Assembly (NCBI GenBank): GCA_040753075.1
Contig: JBFMHA010000086.1
Span: 1-12,590, forward strand
Reading direction: 5' to 3'
Length of the DNA stretch: 12,590 bases
Origin: UBA6814 sp040753075
GTDB lineage: Bacteria; Desulfobacterota; Desulfovibrionia; Desulfovibrionales; Desulfovibrionaceae
The number at the start of each line of letters is the position of its first letter. The first letter of the stretch is position 1. Below, piece after piece: positions 7,502 through 12,590 of this stretch. The notes under the pieces were generated by a model. That model was not told the origin of the DNA and searched no databases. It saw only the letters and a list, made by a program, of their open reading frames with translations. Both the position numbers and the translations under genes were made by a program.

Positions 7502-8412
7502 GGACGCCCTCCTTGCGGCAGGTCCCCGGCCGGAGCCACCTGGACCTCGTATTTCTTCAGGTAAGCCACGGGATTGTAGGACTCCTTGGCCTTGCGCAAT
7601 CCCGGGTCGTCCAGGTCCTGCTCCCGGTTCACCAGGGCGTACTCCCCGGCCGCGTTGGCCAGGAAGAGCTGGTTGATGGCCTGGTAGACTCCCTTGTATT
7701 CCGCATGGCCTTTTTCAAAGTGGATGACAAGGGTTTTCTCGTCCAGGCGCTCGGCCACGGTGTAGGCCACGATGCGTCCCTCCACCTCCAGGACCCCGCC
7801 GAACATGCCCGGCATGTTGTCCCAGTTCTCCAGCACCCGGCGGATGGCCTCGTTCTCGGACACCAGCGTGTCCCCGGACTCGCAGTCCCGCCAGGAGCAC
7901 CACTCCTCCTGCATCTGGAGCACGTCCTCCACGCAGTCCGGGGTCATGGGGTGGTACCTGTGCCGGTAGCTGCGCAGGAACTGGCCGAGCAGGTTCTTCT
8001 TCTTGTGGAACCGGTTGCCCCGGAGCTCCACCAGCTCGGGCACGGAGTACACGTAGTCCCAGTGGCCGCGGCTCTCGGCCAGCCGCACCCGGCCGGGCAG
8101 GCGTTGGGACCAGAGCCGGGCCAGGGCCTCGGGCGCCCGGGCGAAGCTTCCGCCCCGGGCCAGGACCGGGCAGCCCTCCCAGTCCTCGTCGAGCCAGGGG
8201 CCCACCGGCCCCCAGTACACGGTCTCGGGCCGGGTCTGGCGCAGCCACACGTGGCTGCGGCCGAAGCGCCACTGCAGGCCGTACACCTCGCGCCAGCCCC
8301 AGATGTTGCCGAAGGACACGTCCGAGGTCACGGCGGGGCAGGCCGCCAGCCGGCGCAGGTAGTCCTCGCGGCCGGCGATGCTCACCGGCGTCCAGTCGCT
8401 TCCGGGGGTCAC
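7498..8412 (-). CDS. DUF2156 / phosphatidylglycerol lysyltransferase C-terminal-domain protein
   Basis: This 304-residue soluble protein has the GNAT-like DUF2156 fold (LPG_synthase_C). The same fold forms the catalytic half of MprF, which moves aminoacyl groups from tRNA to phosphatidylglycerol. Visible family blocks are SFGNIWGW (33-40), RGNRFHKKKNLLGQF (131-145), HFEKGHAEYKGVYQAIN (231-247) and NREQDLDDPGLRKAK (262-276). No transmembrane flippase part is fused. Stand-alone members of this family generally have no assigned substrate. I chose the GTG at 8412 as start: GAGGAG lies 5 bases upstream inside the end of the MATE gene, the GTGA overlaps the MATE stop, and homology begins close by. 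The same frame is open further upstream but there only shadows the MATE gene. The downstream PilZ gene overlaps by ATGA. Confidence 0.87.
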   Translation of the reverse strand: MTPGSDWTPVSIAGREDYLRRLAACPAVTSDVSFGNIWGWREVYGLQWRFGRSHVWLRQTRPETVYWGPVGPWLDEDWEGCPVLARGGSFARAPEALARLWSQRLPGRVRLAESRGHWDYVYSVPELVELRGNRFHKKKNLLGQFLRSYRHRYHPMTPDCVEDVLQMQEEWCSWRDCESGDTLVSENEAIRRVLENWDNMPGMFGGVLEVEGRIVAYTVAERLDEKTLVIHFEKGHAEYKGVYQAINQLFLANAAGEYALVNREQDLDDPGLRKAKESYNPVAYLKKYEVQVAPAGDLPQGGRP

Positions 8413-9878
8413 GCGTCCTCCTCGCGGCAGCCCGGGGCGTCGGCGCAGGCCAGGGCCGTGGGCTCGCCCACCGCGCCCTTGACCGGCGGCTCCGGGGTCC
8501 TGCGCCGGCGGCCGGCCAGGGCGAAGCGCTGCCAGTTCCCGAACTGGTAGAAGTACAGCAGGGTCATGGACTGCACCACCTGGGAGGCGAGCTGGGCGAT
8601 CCACACCCCCTCGGCCCGCCCCAGGTAGCGGTGGCCCAGCCACCAGGCCAGGGGCAGGCGCAGGCACCACACCGTGGTCCCGAAGATGGCCAGGTTGTAG
8701 ATGGTGGCCCCCGCGCCCGCGAAGGCCCCGCCCAGGATCATGCTGGTCAGGGTGAAGGGGATGGCCAGGAAGTTGTAGAACAGGTAGCTGCGCGTCTGCT
8801 CCTGCACCGCGGGCTCGGGCGAGAGCAGGGCCGCGATCTCGGGCGTGAAGCGCCACACCGCCAGGGTCAGGAGCCCGATGGAGGCCACCCCCACCGCCCA
8901 GATGCGGAAGCCGAAGGCCTTGGCCTCGGCCGGCCGGCCCGCGCCCAGGTAGTTGCCCACCAGCACCGAGGCGGTCATGTTGAAGGCGAACCCGGGCAGG
9001 AACAGGATGGACTCCACCCGCAGGCCCGCGGTCATGCCGGCCATGGCCGTGATGTTCTCCGCGGGCAGGGCCGCGGTGATGGCGAAGAGCACCAGGAACC
9101 CGGTCTGCCACAGCACCTGCATGAGCCCGGCGGGCCAGGCCACCCGGGAGAGGTAGGCCAGGGCCGGCCTGGACCAGCGCCAGGCGGGCAGGGCCGCGCG
9201 CACCAGGAGCCCCTGCCGCCGCAGCACCCACAGGTTCAGGGCCGCGCCGCCGCACACCGAGCCGAAGGTGGCCCAGGCCAGGCCCCGGAATCCCAGGTCG
9301 GGCAGGCCCCACCAGCCCAGGCCCAGGCCGAAGTCCAGGGCGGTGTTGAGCGCCGCGGCCAGGCCCATGGCGTAGAGCGGCGCCATCACCTGCCGCCGGG
9401 CGCGGAACACCGCGTTGCTCACCAGGAACAGGTAGTACACGGGCAGGAGCAGGAGGTAGACCGAGAGGAAGTAGCGGGTCACGTCCCGCAGCTCGGCCGG
9501 CACCTGGAGCGCGGCCAGGAACAGGTCCCGGCCCAGCCAGCCCAGGCCGGCCAGGAGCACGCCGCCAACGAGCCCGGCGGCCAGGACCAGGCCCACGAAG
9601 CGCAGGGCCCGGGCCTGCCGGCCCGCGCCCAGGGACTGGCTGATGGCCGCCACCGCGCCGTTGGCCGCGGCCACGGCCACGATGAGCAGGAAGAACAGGC
9701 AGGAGGTGATGAGCCCCAGCGAGGCCTGCACCCGCATGTCCAGCATCCCGGCCACGTACACGTCCACGAAGCCGATGAGGAAGTTGAAGAACATCATGAG
9801 CGCCTGGGGCCAGGCCAGGCGCCAGATGGTCCGCCACGGGGCGTCCTCGGGAAGGAGTTGGGCTGCGGCGCTGCTCAT
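8409..9878 (-). CDS. MATE family efflux/flippase transporter
   Basis: This 489-residue inner-membrane protein has about twelve predicted helices in two related halves. It belongs to the multidrug and toxic compound extrusion family of the MOP superfamily, which also contains lipid-linked flippases. The first helix, FFNFLIGFVDVYVAGML (30-46), carries a conserved acidic residue (Asp39) as in NorM-type proteins. AAISQSLGAGR (about 77-87) and ASVLVGNYLGAGRP in the second half are the repeated family loops. The C-terminal ~45 residues are a hydrophilic tail. The ATG at 9878 is preceded by AGGA about 7 bases upstream and a good promoter. It is the first gene of a three-gene operon, with its stop codon overlapping the DUF2156 start. 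The substrate is not evident; drug/cation export is the family default. Confidence 0.93.
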   Translation of the reverse strand: MSSAAAQLLPEDAPWRTIWRLAWPQALMMFFNFLIGFVDVYVAGMLDMRVQASLGLITSCLFFLLIVAVAAANGAVAAISQSLGAGRQARALRFVGLVLAAGLVGGVLLAGLGWLGRDLFLAALQVPAELRDVTRYFLSVYLLLLPVYYLFLVSNAVFRARRQVMAPLYAMGLAAALNTALDFGLGLGWWGLPDLGFRGLAWATFGSVCGGAALNLWVLRRQGLLVRAALPAWRWSRPALAYLSRVAWPAGLMQVLWQTGFLVLFAITAALPAENITAMAGMTAGLRVESILFLPGFAFNMTASVLVGNYLGAGRPAEAKAFGFRIWAVGVASIGLLTLAVWRFTPEIAALLSPEPAVQEQTRSYLFYNFLAIPFTLTSMILGGAFAGAGATIYNLAIFGTTVWCLRLPLAWWLGHRYLGRAEGVWIAQLASQVVQSMTLLYFYQFGNWQRFALAGRRRRTPEPPVKGAVGEPTALACADAPGCREEDA

Positions 9879-9899
9879 GGATATTCCTGCAAACCGCCA

Positions 9900-9928
9900 A
9901 TAGTAAGACCGCCCCCGGTCGGGGTCAA
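9900..9928 (-). promoter_or_regulatory. Promoter of the MATE-DUF2156-PilZ operon
   Basis: On the minus strand, TTGACC (9923-9928), exactly 17 bases, then TACTAT (9900-9905) make a strong housekeeping-type promoter. The start would be near 9893, giving a leader of about 15 bases that still contains the AGGA ribosome site. Confidence 0.7.
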
Positions 9929-9935
9929 CCGCGCC

Positions 9936-9964
9936 TTGCGGCGGAGCCGCTCCGGCCGTATGGT
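9936..9964 (+). promoter_or_regulatory. Candidate promoter of the MacB-like permease gene (leaderless)
   Basis: TTGCGG (9936-9941), 17 bases, TATGGT (9959-9964) lies immediately before the ATG at 9971. Transcription would begin at or next to the A of the ATG, giving a leaderless message. That fits the absence of a Shine-Dalgarno sequence. It is nearly back-to-back with the MATE promoter. Confidence 0.35.
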
Positions 9965-9970
9965 GCGGCC

Positions 9971-11191
9971 ATGCACTTCTCCCTGCGCATCGCCCTGGCC
10001 TCGCTGGCCACCCACAAGCTGCGGGCGGCGCTGGCCATGCTCGGGGTGTTTCTGGGCGCGCTGGCGCTCACCGGGGTGCAGCACATGTCCCTGGCCATGG
10101 TGCGCAAGGCCGAGGCCGAGGTGGAGAAGCTGGGGCCCAACCTGTTCATGGCCCGGGCCGGGCAGCTGCGCTTCCGTCGCGCCGGGGTGGGCGTCGGGGC
10201 CGAGCCCCGCACCTTCACCCTGCGCGACGCCCGGGCCCTGGCCACGGGCATGCCCGCGGCCCTGAACTCCGCGCCCTTCGCCGCCCGGAACATGCCGGTG
10301 CGCCGGGGCGACACCAAGGTCCTCTGCCAGCTGGTGGGCACCGTCCCGGACTACCAGCAGGTGCGCAGCTTCCGGCCCGAGCTGGGCCGCTTCTTCACCG
10401 AACAGGAGGCCGCCGACGCGGCCAAGGTCTGCGTGCTCGGCCGCACCGTGGCCGAGCGCCTGTTCCGGCGGCCCGAGGCCGCCCTGGGCCAGGAGGTCTA
10501 CTTCTTCCGCGCCGCGCTCACGGTGGTCGGGGTCATGGAGGCCAAGGGCGCGGACATCGCCGGCACGGACCAGGACGAACAGGCCTTCGCGCCCCTGGCC
10601 ACGTTCATGCGCCGCATGGCCAACCAGGACTGGATCAGCGGGGTCTACCTGGAGCTGGCCCCGGGCGCGGACCCGGAGGCGGCCAAGGACACGGCCCTGG
10701 CCATCCTGCGCGCCCGCCACAACATCCCGCCCGGCGGCAAGGACGACTTCGCGGTGCTCACGGCCAAGGACACCATCCAGCTCCAGAAGCAGGCCCTGGA
10801 CCTGGTGGGCGTGCTCGGCCTCATCAGCTCCAGCGTGTCCTTCGCCGTGGGCGGGCTGGGCATCCTCTCCATCATGATCCTGCTGGTGCGGGCCCGCCGC
10901 CTGGAGATCGGGGTGCGCCGGGCCGTGGGCGCCAGGCGCAGCGACATCATGCTCCAGTTCGTGTTCGAGGCCGGGCTGCTCTCGGGCGCGGGCGGCCTGG
11001 CCGGGGTGGCCGCCTCCCTGGCCCTGGTGAGCGTCGTCTACGCGCTGGGCGGCTTCCCGCCCACCTACAACCCCATGGTCATCACCGGAACCCTGGCCGG
11101 CTCCGCCGCCCTGGGCCTGGCCGCCGGCCTCTACCCCGCCTGGCAGGCCTCGCGGCTGGACATCCTCCACGTCCTGCGGAGCCAGGAGTAG
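9971..11191 (+). CDS. MacB/FtsX-type ABC transporter permease, no ATPase partner in the window
   Basis: This 406-residue inner-membrane protein has MacB topology. One N-terminal helix (about 18-38) is followed by a large extracytoplasmic MacB_PCD-like domain (about 40-280), then an FtsX domain with three helices (about 285-307, 335-358, 370-392). The coupling-helix signature EIGVRRAVGARRSDI (312-326) contacts an ABC ATPase, and the C-terminus keeps the family pattern PAWQASRLDILHVLRSQE. Relatives are mechanotransmission transporters that export peptides, toxins or lipoproteins. No ATP-binding domain is fused and no ATPase gene adjoins it: the left neighbour is the divergent MATE gene and the right neighbour a convergent hydrolase. 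The start at 9971 is the only ATG that gives the standard short N-terminus; there is no clear ribosome site upstream. Confidence 0.92.
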   Translation: MHFSLRIALASLATHKLRAALAMLGVFLGALALTGVQHMSLAMVRKAEAEVEKLGPNLFMARAGQLRFRRAGVGVGAEPRTFTLRDARALATGMPAALNSAPFAARNMPVRRGDTKVLCQLVGTVPDYQQVRSFRPELGRFFTEQEAADAAKVCVLGRTVAERLFRRPEAALGQEVYFFRAALTVVGVMEAKGADIAGTDQDEQAFAPLATFMRRMANQDWISGVYLELAPGADPEAAKDTALAILRARHNIPPGGKDDFAVLTAKDTIQLQKQALDLVGVLGLISSSVSFAVGGLGILSIMILLVRARRLEIGVRRAVGARRSDIMLQFVFEAGLLSGAGGLAGVAASLALVSVVYALGGFPPTYNPMVITGTLAGSAALGLAAGLYPAWQASRLDILHVLRSQE

Positions 11192-11193
11192 GC

Positions 11194-11233
11194 GGCTCCG
11201 GCGAGGCGGTCGCGCCGGCCTTCGCCGGGAGCC
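11194..11233. terminator. Stem-loop between convergent genes
   Basis: GGCTCCGGCGA (11194-11204) pairs with TCGCCGGGAGCC (11222-11233), with one bulge and a 17-base loop, just after the permease stop. It lacks a U-run on both strands, so intrinsic termination is uncertain. A second hairpin, TGTTCG/CGAACA (about 11264-11283), lies nearer the convergent gene, also without a U-run. Confidence 0.4.
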
Positions 11234-11292
11234 AGTGGAAGGAGCGCGCCGTGGGGCGACGCTTGTTCGTTTGGCGGCGAACAGTCTTGGCC

Positions 11293-12590
11293 CTATCTTC
11301 TCTGCATCGCCCAGCGGGCGCCCAGGTCTGCGTGCCAGGGCATGAGCTGGCGGGAGAGGGCAGCGGCCTCGTCGCCCGGGGCCGCGGGCTCCTCGGGGTA
11401 GAGCGTGGCCTCCACGGGCCGCCCCTGCCGGGCCAGGCCGTCCAGGAACCGGTAGCCCCGCCGCCAGGCCTGCGCCGGCTGCGGCGCGGACAGGAGCCAC
11501 AACTGCGGCATGCCCGCAGCCGCGGCGTCCGCCTCGGGCAGGGGCAGGGGCTCCCCTGGGCCGGCCGCGGCCGCGCAGACCACGAACCCCGGGGCCTCCC
11601 CGGCGCGGGCCCGCGCCGCGGCCCGCAAGGCCGGCCAGATTCCCTTGTCCCGGCCCCACAGCCCGCACCGGGCCGGGTCCACCCCTTCCTCCCGCCGCAG
11701 CTGCGCCAGCGCCGCGGCCACGTCCTGGGCCAGGTCGTCCAGGGACACCCGGCTCGTCTCGCCCGCCGCGGCCTCGCACCCCGGGTAGTCGAACACCAGC
11801 ACGGCCAGGCCCCGCACCGCCAGGGTGCGGGCGAAGCCCTCCCGCACCGCCGCGGGCTCGCACCCGCCGGGCAGCCACACCACCCCGGGGAACGGCCCCC
11901 GGCCCAGGGGCATGGCCGCCATGCCCTTGAGCTCGCGGCCCCGCGAGCGCACCACGAGCTCCTTCTCGCGGATGCGGACCATCTGCGCCACCAGGGCCGG
12001 CGGCTCGTCCCGCATCCACACCACCTGATGCGGCAGGTTGATGTTCTCGTTGGCGTACCGCGCCTTGCGCGGCATGAGATACACCACCCCCTGCACCGGC
12101 TCGTCCCCGCCGCCGGGGTAGCCGTAGCTGTACACCATGGGATTCTTGGGCTTGAGCGCCCGCAGGAACCCGGTCTCCCGGTCCAGGAGCAGGAGCCGCC
12201 CCCGGGTGGCCAGGGCGTCCACCACCACCAGGTAGCGGTCCGGCTGGCCCTGCACCCGATAGTACCCCGCGAACTCGCGCAGGGCGAACTCCTCCCGGGC
12301 CAGCCGGTCCAGGCCGAAGGTGTCCGCCCGCCCCGCAAACCCCCGCCGGCCCCCCACCAGGGTCTCGCCCGCCTGCTGCACCACCCCGGGCAACGGCCCC
12401 ACGTCCTCGGGCGGCAGCGGCTTGTCCGGGACGATGACCCGCTCCTGCCGCGGGGCGATGTCCAGGGCGCCGGGCTCGGCCGGGCCGGCCGGCTCGACCC
12501 CGTCCAGGTCCGCCTCGGGCGTCCGGGCCGGGGCCACCATGTCCAGGGCCTCGGCCGCCGGCTCCGGCGCGACCGCGGGGGCGGGCGTCT
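11293..12590 (-). CDS. Alpha/beta-hydrolase-like protein with Asp at the nucleophile position, 5' end outside window
   Basis: At least 431 codons are open to the right edge. The first internal Met is at 12540, but the frame continues upstream in the same Pro/Ala-rich low-complexity style, so the true start (perhaps with a signal peptide) is probably outside. Numbering is from that Met. Residues 1-60 are a Pro/Ala/Glu-rich linker. About 80-190 is a beta-rich region I cannot name. From about 194 the protein resembles prolyl-oligopeptidase-like alpha/beta hydrolases: GRELKGMAAMPLGRGPFPGVVWLPGG (a strand and oxyanion-type loop, split here for reference as 201-215 and 216-226), RGLAVLVFDYPG (243-254), and the nucleophile elbow GLWGRDKG (293-300). 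Asp298 occupies the usual Ser of GxSxG. His403 near the end is the only obvious candidate for the catalytic His. It may be a pseudo-enzyme or an Asp-nucleophile enzyme; substrate unknown. Confidence 0.7.
   Translation of the reverse strand, partial: TPAPAVAPEPAAEALDMVAPARTPEADLDGVEPAGPAEPGALDIAPRQERVIVPDKPLPPEDVGPLPGVVQQAGETLVGGRRGFAGRADTFGLDRLAREEFALREFAGYYRVQGQPDRYLVVVDALATRGRLLLLDRETGFLRALKPKNPMVYSYGYPGGGDEPVQGVVYLMPRKARYANENINLPHQVVWMRDEPPALVAQMVRIREKELVVRSRGRELKGMAAMPLGRGPFPGVVWLPGGCEPAAVREGFARTLAVRGLAVLVFDYPGCEAAAGETSRVSLDDLAQDVAAALAQLRREEGVDPARCGLWGRDKGIWPALRAAARARAGEAPGFVVCAAAAGPGEPLPLPEADAAAAGMPQLWLLSAPQPAQAWRRGYRFLDGLARQGRPVEATLYPEEPAAPGDEAAALSRQLMPWHADLGARWAMQRR

Noticed and set aside
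8413..9900. Long upstream extension (about 496 codons) of the DUF2156 reading frame, together a possible 800-residue protein
   Set aside because: The extension lies entirely inside the MATE gene in another frame, is Gly/Pro/Arg/Ala-rich without family similarity, and the GTG at 8412 has a good ribosome site and stop-start overlap.
9875..12019. 714-codon minus-strand frame spanning the permease gene
   Set aside because: It is antisense to a clear MacB-type permease and out of frame with the hydrolase. Composition is low-complexity Gly/Ala/Arg/His, as expected of a GC-rich shadow frame.

Overview
The window is a very GC-rich bacterial chromosomal segment with compact genes and several translationally coupled pairs. 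It contains a CIRCE-controlled groES-groL operon, PilZ and EAL-HDOD signalling proteins, and a palindromic repeat of a kind I recall from deltaproteobacterial genomes. A Desulfovibrio-like member of the Desulfobacterota is my best guess, but this is inference: no rRNA or other decisive marker is present. No tRNA, rRNA, CRISPR array, transposase or phage gene was seen.

Layout, left to right. (1) The 5' part of a minus-strand gene for a CobD-type threonine-phosphate decarboxylase (cobalamin synthesis) runs off the left edge. (2) The minus-strand groES-groL operon has a terminator after groL and a CIRCE operator upstream of groES. (3) A 536-base divergent intergenic region follows, holding the groES control elements and a terminator-like hairpin. 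(4) A plus-strand acyltransferase-3 membrane protein comes next. (5) It converges on a minus-strand EAL-HDOD protein. Between them lie a strong intrinsic terminator and a ~157-bp palindromic MITE/REP-like element. (6) A YcgR-like PilZ protein lies upstream of the EAL-HDOD gene on the same strand. (7) A tight minus-strand operon encodes a MATE transporter, a DUF2156/LPG-synthase-C protein and a single-domain PilZ protein, joined by GTGA and ATGA 4-bp overlaps. (8) A divergent plus-strand MacB/FtsX-type permease has no ATPase gene beside it. (9) It converges on a minus-strand alpha/beta-hydrolase-like protein that is open to the right edge.

Themes. Three of the genes (two PilZ, one EAL-HDOD) belong to c-di-GMP-associated families, and no GGDEF cyclase is present. 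The most thought-provoking unit is the MATE + LPG-synthase-C + PilZ operon. It places a flippase-superfamily transporter, an aminoacyl-lipid-synthase-like domain and a c-di-GMP receptor under one promoter with coupled translation, which resembles a 'split MprF' with a possible c-di-GMP input. The substrate and function are not shown by the sequence.
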